A stretch of 64,000 nucleotides of DNA from Oegoconia quadripuncta (taxonomy: Eukaryota; Arthropoda; Insecta; Lepidoptera; Autostichidae), in NCBI GenBank assembly GCA_949316235.1, contig OX438748.1, positions 34,404,836 to 34,468,835 on the forward strand, read 5' to 3'. This document shows positions 21,132 through 34,600 of this stretch, piece by piece. Both the position numbers and the translations under genes were made by a program. Within the stretch, counting starts at the first letter, position 1; each line of letters begins with the position of its first letter. Under the pieces are notes generated by a model. That model ran no database searches and had not been told where the DNA came from. It saw only the letters and a program-made list of their open reading frames with translations.

Positions 21132-21469
21132 GTTTTTTTTTTTTTTTATGTACAACGGGTTGATACTTGACCTCAATCACACCTGATGTTAAGTGAAGAT
21201 GAAGTCGAAGGTGGAAGCGCACTGACCCGGAAACCCCAATACATTTGGGGGACTGGCTATCTTATCTCTGACAACCGGAACACAACAATGTTATTAACAT
21301 TGCTGTTTGGCGGCAGATTTAGATAAGATGGTGGTAGCTAGCCAGGCGGACATTTAAAATGCCCTACCACCAACCAAACCGAGTACTTAAACATGTACCC
21401 CGCTGGGATCGAACCCGCGACCTCCGAATCGTAAACCCAATGTTTTTTACATTGACCCACGGAGGCGGT
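21132..21469 (-). mobile_element. SINE A
   Basis: Minus-strand copy with a T-run at the left (A-tail), full body, B box complement GGGATCGAACC and head ending CGGAGGCGGT. Confidence 0.75.
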
Positions 21470-22558
21470 GTCTATTGTTGTCATCAAAAATTATTGTAAA
21501 TTATTTTGCGTAATAAATTGTATTTGTATTGTATTGTATTTATTCCCGAGTCATGGAATGTATGTTTATCCGTTATCTAGTAGTTTAGTTTAGTTTAGTA
21601 CGTTTAGTTGGCAGGCTGGACACACTTGACTCAAAAAAGTACTTGCAAAGGGTCCCTAAATCGCAAAACTCTTCACGATAAATATTTTTGAACGACCTTT
21701 CCAAGTATATCCCATACGATGGGGTACATAAATAAAAAATCATCCCCAAGTACTTTACGTTTGGAGGTAGCCTAATTTTTTTTTCCTCTTTCTCTGTGTG
21801 ATTAATGCAAAAACCCATGCTATGCCAAATTATAGTTTAATAATTATAGCTTTCTAGTACTTATTAAGGACCTTTGAGCTAACCCACGGACAGACAGACT
21901 TACGGACATAGCGAAACTTTAAAAGGTTTGAATTCACTAAGGAACACAAACAATGCTATTAAATATTTACGATAACAACCAACATCGTATTGCAATTTTA
22001 TACATAATGCACACACCACAAAGACCGTAAACAAGCCATAAACAAGTGTTTAACTTGTGGTTGTGTGAATATTCAAATAAATTCATGTTTAACCAACATA
22101 TATATGTTCAAAATAAACTGAGTAAATATGTACTTTTTTCATTTTGAATGTAAAAAAATGCATTCTAAAGTATGCGCCAAAGGAACGGACATACATACAT
22201 ACCTATACTATACATACTGACATACATATACTCGAAAAACATTACCCTCCTTTCTTGCTTGCGTGAAAATACTAAATTATGGAAAAATTAAGATGACTCG
22301 AGGCGGACTGAAAAACAGCAAGGTTTGCGATCCATATTAGTAATATGTATATATACGAGTATAGTGTGATAATTTATGCGACTGACTATACTCGTACAAC
22401 CGACGATAGGACGCGAACTCTAATCAGTTGCTGCTTCACAACTTTTTTCCATTATAACGATGTGATCACTCCCTAGCCGACCGCCAACTGATCGAGTTGT
22501 GTGGCGAGGCGTGTCTAATTTTTTTTTTAAATACAGTGTGCGCAGGAAAGGCAAAAAC
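21470..22558. promoter_or_regulatory. 5' region of the vanin-like gene, no clear promoter
   Basis: Holds a SINE B tail scrap (21539-21585) and AT-rich sequence. A TATA at 22387 and a TCAGT initiator word at 22424-22428 lie about 39 bp apart, wider than usual, so no core promoter is claimed. Confidence 0.2.
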
Positions 22559-22621
22559 ATGAAGTTTTTCATGAGCCTAGTGATTTGTGGCATGTGTGTG
22601 AGTTTAACATTTTCCGTTAAG
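22559..22621 (+). CDS. Vanin-like gene exon 1 (signal peptide)
   Basis: ATG at 22559; 21 codons ending before GTGAGT, intron phase 0. Encodes the hydrophobic signal peptide. The intron that follows is about 6.1 kb. Confidence 0.75.
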
Positions 22622-25600
22622 GTGAGTTTACGTTTAAGTGTTTCTTTTGTTTAGATAAGTGTGAGGGGTAGATAGAAATATATAAATATATTTTGTATAT
22701 CAATAAAGTTCCTGTTGATATACAAAATGTTCCTTTTAATAAATTTAAAAATACTAATAAAACGTAATTATAGCCCAGGCAAAATTCAGAACCGACTTAT
22801 ATAATTGCTATCTTATAGAGGATTAGATACGTAATTTTGAATAATTAAGCCTAAATAAAACGAGCGCTTAGTCTAGATTTTTTTAGAAAACCCTATTTTT
22901 AATTTAGAATAGAATAGAATAGCTTTATTCACTGAAGACACATGATACACAATTTGTATCTTAATAACAATAAATACTAACTGATATTTAAGTAGGTAGA
23001 CTTTTGTTAAACACAATTAACTTATTGATGGGTAAAAAAACTAAACATGTTATAGTTAGGCATGCATGTGTTTTAGCTGAAAATGTCGTCGTGCTGCATT
23101 GCTTAAGGAATAAAAATGAGAACTAATATTTTGTAACGATAATTTCCCTAATTGTTTTGAATTTAAAGAAATCCATGAATTGAGTATTTCTTTTTTAAAG
23201 AAACACATTTTTCAACTTTAGCTTATTTAGTTACTTAATACTTGCGTTTCTTACAAATGCTTAATTTTTAGGAATATATTAAAAAATTATTAAATGTTTC
23301 AAGAAAATCGCGGTTATTCGTTTTTTCCGAGGTCAAACCGTATTTTCCCAGTGCTAAGAGACTTATTAAGAAAGCATATTATAAAAGATAAGAACCATTT
23401 AGATGATAAACATCCATGGACTGATGGCATGACTGGATGCCAAGCTATTTCACAATTAATAGTGAAATATTATTATGACTTTTTGTAATATAAAAACCTG
23501 TTTTAAAAAGAGTCCCTCGAATTTCTTGCTTGTTGTCAAGGGTAAATTGCCTTATGAACAAGCGGTAGCTTAAAAAATGTAAAATCTATTTTAAGTGTAC
23601 CCTGTGTACCTACAAAACAAAGTATTTTTGACTTGACAATAATGTTTTCTTTAAACAATTTGTGGACTATTCCTTTGTGGTTGGGTACTGTTTAACTCCT
23701 GGTATACCCCGACGAAAAACGAAGGATGTTACGGCGATGTGTGTGTGTCTTTGTTCGGATATATCTGAGTAACCGATTTCAGTGCATTTTTTTTATATGA
23801 ATAGTCCGGTAAGGATACACTTTTAGCTTCCTAAAATAACACGGATAGAGTACCTGTCAGTGATAGAATAAAAAAAAATTCTAACCAATGGGTGGCTTGC
23901 TTTAGACATACTATATTTAGTAATAAAACATAGACTACCTATATGATTATAATTACCATTGTGTGTCATTGCGTCGGAGAATAACTCCTGTAACTATTAA
24001 AAAAAAATCGATCAATAACTTCTTTACATTTCTGAAAAATTTCACCGAGGGCAAATACCACAACTCAATGAACTATTTTTAGAAAATATAAGTAGCCATT
24101 GATTAATTCCTTAGTACCTATATTGTTTTAGGAGATCTTAGCATCTTCAACTTCAACTTTTATTTTATGGCAATCGGTCGTCTATATTATTTATTTATTT
24201 ATTTATTCGATCATGCTTACATGCAATTACTAATTACGATCGACCATTACTGCCAGAGTCCGGTTGTATGGCTAAAATGCTGAATGAGGTTGACCAGTAT
24301 GTAGTCTGTGCCAAACTATGGGTCTAGATCCTGTTTGAGCAATCTAAAACAGAAAGGAAGACAAACACGAATAAGATATACTTAAATTTCATAATTAGCA
24401 TCTTCTACAACGCAATGAAGTTCACAGTTATAACTTCATAATAATAATAATAATATTTACCTTTGCACATACAAAACAGCGCCATCTAGTTCCACACTAA
24501 GCAACTAGGCTTGTATTATGGATACCAGATGATTGATAAACTACACAAATACATTTTTTTTTGTAAATAAATACAAAAATGAAAAACATCCATAACTCGG
24601 GAACACGTGTCTGTATTCATCATACAAACATATGCCCCTGGCGGGATTCGAACCCGCGACCTTTTGGTATAGCAGTTAGAATTTTCGGCCACTACACCAA
24701 ACAGGTCGTCAACTTTAATAATAATAAATAAATATTTCGGACACTTACACCAATCATCTAGTCCCAAACTAAGCAAAGCTTGTGCTATGGATACTAGATA
24801 ACGGATAAACATACATAAATATTTATATAAACATCCATGACTCGGGACTTTAATTTAATATTGTAGGTTTTATAACTAAATACCTATACCCGCCTCCGTG
24901 GCTCAATGTAAACAACACTGAGTTTACGATTCGGAGGTCGCGGGTTCGATCCCCAGCGGGGTACATGTTTAAGTACTCGGTTTGGTTGGTGGTAGGGCAT
25001 ATTAAAATGTCCGCCTGGCTAGCTACCACCATCTTATCTAAATCTGCCGCCAAGCAGCAATGTTAATAGCATTGTTGTGTTCCGGTTGTCAGAGATAAGA
25101 TAGCCAGTCCCCCAAATGTGTTGGGGTTTCCGGGTTAGTACGCTTCCACCTTCGACCTCATCTTCACTTAACATCAGGTGTGATTGAAGACAAGTACGAA
25201 CCCGTCGTGCATAAAAAAAAAAAAAAAAAACTATAGCTCAAGCAAGCTACAGAATTATTAGAAAACATTTTATTTGTAATGGGTACTCTATTCTTCTACA
25301 AAAAATCAGGCGCTTTAAAATTATAAGAAGTTACAGCTTATTTCTACTGGACATGAATGAACTTCATAGCATCTCAACAGCAGTCTTTTTACAATACCAA
25401 ACACTTTTTTTATTTTTTTATTTATTTATTTGGCACATACATACAGTGTACATAGTTACATTATTAACAGTTTCTGTAGGTATTAAGTATTAGGTCCTTA
25501 CCTATGAAATTGGCGTTTTGTATGAAGAATTTCATTAAGATTGTTTTCTCCATACAAACATTTTTGTTTTTTTTTTTTGGGAACGGCAAATCCAAATTTA

Positions 25601-28600
25601 GCTAAACTTTGTGTGTGTTAATTTTTAAAAGTAATCGCTTTATAAAAGTTTCGGCGAATCTAAGAAATGATTATGGGAAGCACGTGAAAAGAGCTCTGTT
25701 CAAATTTTTTTTATTAAATCAAATCAAAATATTTTATCTCGTAGGATAAAATTATCACTTGAAAACGTCACTATAAATATTACATTTAAATGTGTAAATA
25801 TTATTATGTGATTTAGCCCAGCAATTAAAAAATATTTCATGTGAAACCTTGATATAGAAATAAAAAACAAATTTGGATATAGCTTTCAAAATCGCAGGAA
25901 TTGGTACATATGATTGATTAACGAAGAAAAAAAACTCCAATTTCATAGGTAAAGACCCAATATAATGTATACACAGTCCACGACACTATCCACAAGGTAA
26001 GTAACACAGTATTTCACAAAACTTACATGTTATGAAGTTTACAATAAGTACATCCGTATCATTACAATGTTACAATGTGCTGCCACACAAACCAAACAAT
26101 ATAAATATTACCCCGTGCAATAACTCTCCAATAACAGAACTCCTAAATCTGTGATAAGATAATGAAAATATTGCACTGTTGTGCACAGAACAGAAAGTAC
26201 AGTTACAGAAAGCGGTCAACGCCGTCAAACACACAACACCGGTCGTTTTCGTCGGAGGTTAATATCATACGCGATGTACAGACAGAATTACGAAATTTAA
26301 GAAAATCTAGGATCTTACAAGCTGAGATTGTTTCCTCACTCTGTAATACAATGCCATATGATTGCATTGTTATGTTATTTACCTATTGTGATATGAATTA
26401 CTCTTCACAATATACCTATTTACGTAATCGATCTTCAAATCATAGAACGGTAAAGAGATTTTTTTTAAATATTTTATTTTACTAAGAACTTAGTTACAAG
26501 GTTTACTTCGACCAGCTCCCCAAAATTATAAAATTGTATTAGTTATATACTTTTTTTTTTAAAAAAAAGAACAACAATGATCCTGCGGGTTTCTTGCGCC
26601 GCTTCTTTTCCCACAGATGATTTCCCTTTCCGAAGCGATAGTAGCTTGGACATACATTCAGTGTACTAAGTATCGGGAATTTGTCAATAAAACAAAAAAT
26701 ACAAATTATTCATCTTTTATTTTATCGCCTTCAAAGTAGGCCCCATCGCTTGCAATACAACATCTCCACCGCTTCACCCAGTCTTCCATACATTTTTCAT
26801 AGGCTATTTACGGTATGGCCTTTAGCTCATTCAGCGAATTTTCTTTTATGGCTTCTATCGCCTCAAAACGTTTTCCTCGAAGTGGTAATTTTAACTTGGG
26901 AAATAAAAAAAAGTCAGACGGAGCCATATCAGGTGAAGACGGTGCTTGGTCGAGAACTTTTGTTGAATTTTTAGCTAAAAACTCTTTCACTATAATGGCT
27001 GTGTGTGATGGTGCATTATCATGGTGCAGCATCCATGAGTTGTGTTGCCACAAATCTGGACGTTTTCTTCGGATACTCTCACGCAAACGCTTCATGACGC
27101 CTAAATCATATTCTTTATTCACTGTTTCTCCCTCTGGAAGGAATTCGGAGTGAACCACACCACGGTAGTCAAAAAAAACTGTCAGCATCACCTTGATTTT
27201 GGAGCGACTTTGCCGCGGTTTTTTGGGTTTCGGCTCGTTTTCGAGACGCCATTCTGAAGACTGTTGGCTTGTTTGCATGTCGTACTCATAAACCCATGTC
27301 TCGTCGCCAGTTATTATACGTTTCATAAAGGTCGGATCCGTAGAAGCTCGGGAAACCATGTCTTCAGCGACATGCTTTCGCTGCGCTTTTTGAACAAAAT
27401 TGAGCTCTTTTGGAACTAGTCGAGCGGTGACGCGTTTCATGCCTAAAATGTCAATGAGAATGTTGTGGACGGACTTAAAAGATATGTTCACCTCACTAGC
27501 CAACTCTCTCAGACTCATACGTCGATTTTCGAGCACTAGCTTCTTGATTCTGTCGATGTTTTCTTTGGTCGTAGCGGTTGAAGGTCTACCAGAACGAGGC
27601 AAGTCTACTACTACTTCTCGGCCTTCTTTAAAAGCCTTATACCATTCATAAGCCCTTGTTTTCGATATACACGATTCGCCGTAGGTATTTCGCATCATTT
27701 TTAGTGATTCACCACATGAAATATCATTTGTAACACAAAATTTAAGGCACACTCTTTGTTCAACAATATTTTCCATTGTAAAAATCGCCGAGGACTCAAA
27801 ACTATGACCAACAAAAAGTGTAGTTTAAAACAAATTAAATGACAGATCCCGCTCAAATTTTGCGCGCTAAATCAGTACAGTGCTACCAACATGCAGTAAA
27901 AAAATTAGAACGACCTCTTTTACGCGGGTCTTTTTATTGACATATTCCCGATACTTTTTACACAGAGTAGTATCGACTGACAGATAGGTAAATGCAATAA
28001 AACTTTTTCATTTCCAATAGATTTAAATTGACATTCAACAAATGATATCATGTATCTTACGTTGAAATAAATGCTTGAAATGTATTTTTTATATTTTTCC
28101 TGTACTCTAGACACATTCCCGAATTACCCCTTAAAATTTGCTTGATACCTTTTTTAACGCCAAGTATAGTAAATACAGACTAATAAATTAATAAAATGAT
28201 CTTTTTTATGCACAACGGGTTGGTACTTTACCTCAATCATACCTGATGTTAAGTGAAGATGAGGTCGAAGGTGGAAGCGTACTGACCCGGAAACCCCAAC
28301 ACATTTAAGGGACTGGCTATCTTATCTCTGACAGCCGGAACATAACAATTCTGTTAACATTACTACTTGGCGGCAGATTTAGATAAGATGGTGGTAGCTA
28401 ACCAGGCGGACATTTAAAATGCCCTACCACCAACCAAACCGAGTACTGAAACATGTACCCCGCTGCTGGTGATCGAACCCGCGACCTCCGAATCGTAAAC
28501 CCAATGTTATTTACATTGAGCCACGGCGGCGGTTTTTTTATATATTTTTAATATTGTCCTGGTTTTTTGGCTCTATTTTTTTTATGCACAATGGGTTAGT

Positions 28601-31600
28601 ACTTAACCTCAGTCACACCTGATGTTAAGTGAAGAAGAAGCCGAAGGTGGAAGCGTACTAACCCGGAAACCCCATCTTTATTTGGGGAGCTGACGTGTAT
28701 GCTTACATATTATATGCAATAAAGTGTAAAATAAATACTTTGTTTCAGAATACTTATAAAGCAGCCGTGGTCAGGGATGTCGATAACAGTAGATATACGT
28801 CATTAATTTACGAAGCTGCAAAGTCCGTGAGTAATATTTATGAAATTAATATAATATATAAATATAATATAAATATAATATTAATGTAATATTAATATAA
28901 TATTAATGTAATATTAATATAATATTAATATAATATTAATATTACGACATCACTACTACCATAACTTTACGCGACTGTTGTGTCATCAACTCGATCGAAA
29001 ATTCTATCGAAGTGCTAAGGCCAAGTTCTCAAAATAGAATGTACGTTCGATACTTCGTGCACATTTACACACGACCCATTTCGAACGATTTCATGTCCAG
29101 TTCAACAGAACTCGAATCGAAATCGAAAATAGCGAAACATCGCTATTTTAAGATAGTAAGTTAAATGCTTATCATTAATGATATTCCAATTTTCAAAACT
29201 GCAAGTTAGATCCATCGAGTGATATACAGTTTCTAAGCCCGTTCTAATAAAAAACAGTAGTTGGAATTCTATGCCTATACTCCCACCCAAAATATTTTCG
29301 CAAATACAGACTAAATATCATTGCTAACTTAACATGGCGCACATTATTGGATGCGGAATTTAATAGAGAACAAGTTCAAACATAGTCCAAAGGAATTGGA
29401 ACTCTATAATCATTACAATTGAGAGTTGAAAGTCGGGTGTCCGTGGGCACCGATCGGTGTCCGCGAGTGTTGTCGGGATAAAAATTTTTTTGGCACCGAC
29501 CGGTGCCCGCGTCCATCTAAAGGGTAAACCATGTCTAGCCTAAGCTAGACATCTAACTAAATGCGCTGATCGTAAATCCTTTCATATATCCACGGCAAGA
29601 CTCTTTTTATCACTGACGGAGAAATAAATATTCCTCCGTCCAGGGCCGGTTCTACCATAGGGCGACAGAACTGCCGCTCCAGGCGCCATTTACCAGAGGG
29701 GCGCCTTAGTGGTTGGAAAATTTTCAGATAATCGCTATTCAGTTGTGTCGCGCTACCGTGATTCGAGCTTGCTCAGTGATTAATAAAAAATAAATCCCTC
29801 GCGAGTAATCCGGTAGGTTATAATAAGCAAGCTGGGGGAGCCATAATTGGAACTCGCTCCATTTTAAAATTTGCCTCGAACCGGCCCTGCCTCCACCTCC
29901 TCGTTGACTGGGCAGTGTTTTACTGAAACAGACTGTTAGCCATGGCCTTGTTACTGGAGACTGAGGTGTTAAAACGTAGCTACTGAAAACAATGCTTTGT
30001 TGTATGTGGCATTTACACATTTGCAACGCAATCTTAATTAACATTCTCAGTACTGATAATTAGGATAAACCAGGCGTTCCCAGGTCCTCCCTACTGCCGA
30101 GGAATTTTTGCCGAGGTTTTAGTGGGTATCCCTCCCGATAGGGAGGGGAGTCCCACATAACCGTCTCGCCGTCCCCCAGGCGAGCGGTATGCGTAAATTG
30201 AAGACTACAAGACCTGACTACTTCTCTTTTATGTTGTTTACTCTGATGCTTCCATAGCCGGAGGAACATTTAGTATTAAATTGTAACATGTATAGTTCTT
30301 AGAATGAGCCGCTAGATAGCGCTGTCAATTTCTATTACACGATTATAAATATTTTTAATCCCCGACGAAACACGAGGGGTTTTATGTGTTATATGGGTAT
30401 GGTATGTTATAGGTGTAATAATTTCGAAAATGTTAAATGTTATTTTTAAATTTTAATTTTTAATGTAAATTGATTTTTGATTGATTAAAGATTAATGAGA
30501 ATATCATTAATCTAAATGAAAAACAATTTAAAAACCATGTCAAAACAACATTAACAAAAAAAGGTTATTACAAAATTAGTGACTACCTGAATGACAAAAA
30601 CGCTTGGTTATACTTCGCCCAGCTCCCAAAAATTATAAAATTGTATTAGTTGTATACTTTTATATAGGTATATAAAGAAAATGATCCTGTGGGTTTCTTG
30701 CGCCGCTTCTTTTCCCACAGATGATTTCCGAAGCGGTGGTAGCTTGGACATACTGACTGACCGAAAAATGCTTAGCCCTATTTTTATTTCCAATTGATTT
30801 AAATTGACATTCAACAAATGATATCATGTATCTTACGTTGAAATAAAATGCTTTGAGTTTGAGTTTGAGTTTGAATTGATATGGGACAAGTTCCTGCAAT
30901 AAATTTTATTTATATAAATCAAAGGCCGGCCGGCGCGTGCGTTTTTGAAAAAAAAACAATTAAACTATCCCTGCCAATACGTTCTATATCACTTACCTAA
31001 TAGTAAGTGAAATAGAAGGTATTGCCCTATTTTTTCCTCACGGTAAAAAAATTCATAGAGTTTGTTGCCCGTTCTCTTCTGTGGAGTTAAGTCAGCCTTG
31101 TGAGAAGCGATAATTGTTACAGTTCTCGAGGCGTAAGATCAGCTTTGCATTTGTGTGAGTGCACACAGATAGAGATACGGCTTGTGGCGCAGCGCGTCCC
31201 GCGCATTGTTTAAACGCGGCCTGAGGCGCGGCGTGTCCGCTGCGCGTCGCTTCCCTGCCGCGCACATGCCGGCACTTCACCTCTTGTACCGCTAGCAGCT
31301 TGACGTCACTCACACAAATGCAAAGCTGAGCTCACGCCTCGAGAACTATATGTTGTGACGTTTTCAGATGTTATGTTTTTCTTATTACTGCGACGGGATC
31401 CACATGAAATTATTCAATCAATGAAGCCTTTTTTTCCACAAACATTTAAAAATATTCATAAAATATAGCTTCAAAAATTGTATAACCAGGCGGTCTTATC
31501 GCTATTAGGAGATACCAATTATTAATTAATTTTTCTTTTATTTTTGCTGACAATAACAAAGTGTTTTCTTTTTCAGAATGTTGACATCTTAGTGCTACCA

Positions 31601-34600
31601 CCTCTTCAAGCTGAAAGCACGTTAACTGGATCTGATTACTACGACGAGGTACGTTGATGTCACCAAAGAAGTATGGCTCTAGTTTAAGAGGATTTATCCC
31701 ACACATCATTCAATACAAACTTCCATGTCAAAATTTTCCGAAATGATTAAAAAGATTCTACCTCATGAAACCTTCTAAAAAGGTAGTAGAGAACATTTTC
31801 AAAAATCAAATAATTTTCAATCAATCATTCATGAGCTCTGTCATTAGAAATGCTTCAAAGCAATTAGGTAGTATACAATAAAGAAGCATCACTTTCAGAC
31901 AACAGATGACTTCACGGTACTCTACTGTATAGTCCGTTGTTAATAAGCCTCCCCGAGGTGCTATTTGAATAAGTTTTCAAGGAACGATTCGCCATACAGG
32001 CAGACGTAATGATGACGTAACGAATAAATAAATGACGCTACGCTGTTATCCATCAATTGTCATTTTTGCGTGACGTATTTAAAATTTCACGATTGATTAT
32101 TTATTTGTGTGCCAGGTGGTGTAAACAAATGTAGGTAACAATAATTATTATTTTAGGGTTATTAGAATTTTGCAAATTCATCGATAATATAATAATACAA
32201 TCTGAATATATATTTTTTTATGGTTAACTGGATACGCATTTGACCACAATCTCACCTGATGGGAAGCGACGATGTGGCCGAAGATGAAGCACGCGATCTC
32301 AGTAGATGCCTATTCACCCTGCTCTTGAAGATCCCAAGGTTGTAGGATTCAGGAAAGACTGACGCCGGAAGGGAGTTCCATGCCTTGGCTGTTCGCATTA
32401 TATCGAATAAAAGGAAATATCGAATATCTATTCGAAAACGAATAGCGAATGCGACGCGCCACAAGTGCCAGCTGCATGCAGCTAGATGCAATTCTGGTGG
32501 TTTTTTTAAATAATGGTACGATTATTTCTTTCAATTTTCAGGCCATAAAGTCACTATCAAGTGGAGCAAAAAATGGCAGAATGTACTTGGTGGCACATTT
32601 GTACGAGAAGGCGCTGTGCCAGAACAGAATTGAGCTGATCAGGAACAACGTGGTGTTCGACAGAGATGGCACTGTGATATCCATGTAAGTAGCTATCTCA
32701 CAAAATCTTATTGGCCTATCCGCACTATTGAATATATGTAATCCAGACTTCGTAACCTCATCCAGAATAAGTCAGTGCTTAAGGACGTATAGTTTAATCA
32801 ATGTGTTACCTCTCCCGGGTCGCGTTTGACGACTACATTGGCTCGGGCTTGCCCTACTCTGAAACTCTAGGCACGTCACTGTCGTAAATGTTATACATTC
32901 AAAAGTGTTACATCATATTCCTGTAACTGAATCAAAACTGTTACACTATCAGATGTGTTTCGAAATAACACTTGGGTTGTTATAAAACTATTTGAGCAAC
33001 TGTTAACACTTGTGGCTCACGTCTGTGATGCCCGAATCATCATCAGCCCGTAAACATACCACTGCAGGGATATAGGCCTTCCCTCGTATAATGGAGGGAC
33101 TATGCTGGCCAGATGCGGGGACTTCACATGCCTTAGAGTTATTATTTCTCAGGCATGCAGGTTTCCTCACGATGTTTTCCTTCACTGTTTAATTTAGCCG
33201 GATAAGTGCACATAAGTAATTAAATTAAATTTAAAAACTCAATGGTACATTGCCTGCTAAGGAATCGAATCCAGACCGCCCAAATTGAGAGACCACATTT
33301 TAACCACTGAGCCACCAACGCTCCTATGCTAGAATACACACAGTAGATTTCAGATATGTCAAAAGTGGTGTTTAAGTAGTGCCCAAAGAAAAAAAAAATA
33401 GTTCCAGTTATTTACATGTTTAGAGGAATCTGACGTTTCATATTGCTGGAATCCTCATATCTCATACGCAGACTCACACAAATGGAAAATTGAGGTCACG
33501 GCTTGTACACTGAACCTACTTAGAAAACATTTTTTTACAGATACAGAAAATCTCTGAATACCATGAGCAACTGCACTGCTTTTACCCCAGAAATCACCAG
33601 TTTCCCAACAGATTTTGGCGTGAAGTTCGGCTTGCTGATGGAAGAAGATGTTGTTCTCGAAAACTTTGAGAATTTGAAGAGTTTGAAAAATTTCGTTGTC
33701 ACTGGCTCTTGGTCTTCTGATATACCATTTTTGAGAAGTAAGTTTTATCAGAATAAATAGAATGCCTCAATCACACTTGATTTTAAGTGAAGGTGAGCTA
33801 ATGAAGATAAATATTTGTTTTTTTATGCACTTATGGATTATAGCGTGTGACCTCAATCACAACTGCTGTTAAGTGAACACGAGGCCGAAGGTAGAACCGT
33901 GCTCATCAGACACCTCCAATTTATTTTGGGAACTGCTTTAATATCTAATGCAGTTTCTTAACAATTAGCAGCTGCAAAAAAGGCAATCCCCCTATAAAAA
34001 ACGTTGCGAAGGTTGAGAGACTCCTTAATCTTGTTTTTATCATTCCAGCATCCCAGATCTCATCACCTTGGGCCTACGTGAGTGATGCGAACTTGATAAC
34101 AACATCTGGTATCTACGCCGGCAAAGCTGGGTCTATCGGCGTTGAATCTCAGCTGATTGTGGTTGACCTGAACAAAGACGGTGGATCTGGTGAGAAGCAA
34201 ATAATTTATTCAATGTTACACTTAAATTCAATCATCTTTCCTGTACTATTCTGTATAATACACGACGTTGTGTATAATAATGATTGGACACGTTGTTCGA
34301 CAATACGTTAAAAATATTATTGAAACAAAGAAAGAAGAAAAAAATCTCTTGACACAAAACAATCAAGTAATAATTACACAGTCGGGAAACGTACCAAAAA
34401 GTAAACATGGTGTTTGCCATCTAATTGTTGGTGTCGCAAGGTGGAGTCAAATAAGCCAACTCAGCAAGGCTTGTAGACGTTTACTTACTATGCTGGGGTT
34501 CAGTGGAGCCTCCAAATGACGGACAGACGGATTGAATTGATATTAAAGGTAAAAAGGAACACTGAAGACGTAGGTCGATAATTATCTGCATGAGCCAAAT

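Larger units (their letters stand above)
26490..28090 (+). mobile_element. LINE 3' tail split by mariner
   Basis: 26490-26665 (CAGCTCCCCAAAATTATAAA ... GGTTTCTTGCGCCGCTTCTT) and 27959-28090 (TTTAAATTGACATTCAACAA ...) together match the uninterrupted copy at 30600-30872. The break coincides exactly with the mariner insertion. Confidence 0.65.

Noticed and set aside
26162..26485. 107-codon ORF in vanin intron 1
   Set aside because: No family motif, ends in poly-Phe-like sequence, no neighbouring exons.
31092..31313. Ala/Arg-rich ORFs at 31092-31313 and 41082-41267
   Set aside because: They run through the two GC-rich MITE copies in opposite genomic orientation; the shared peptide reflects the shared DNA element.
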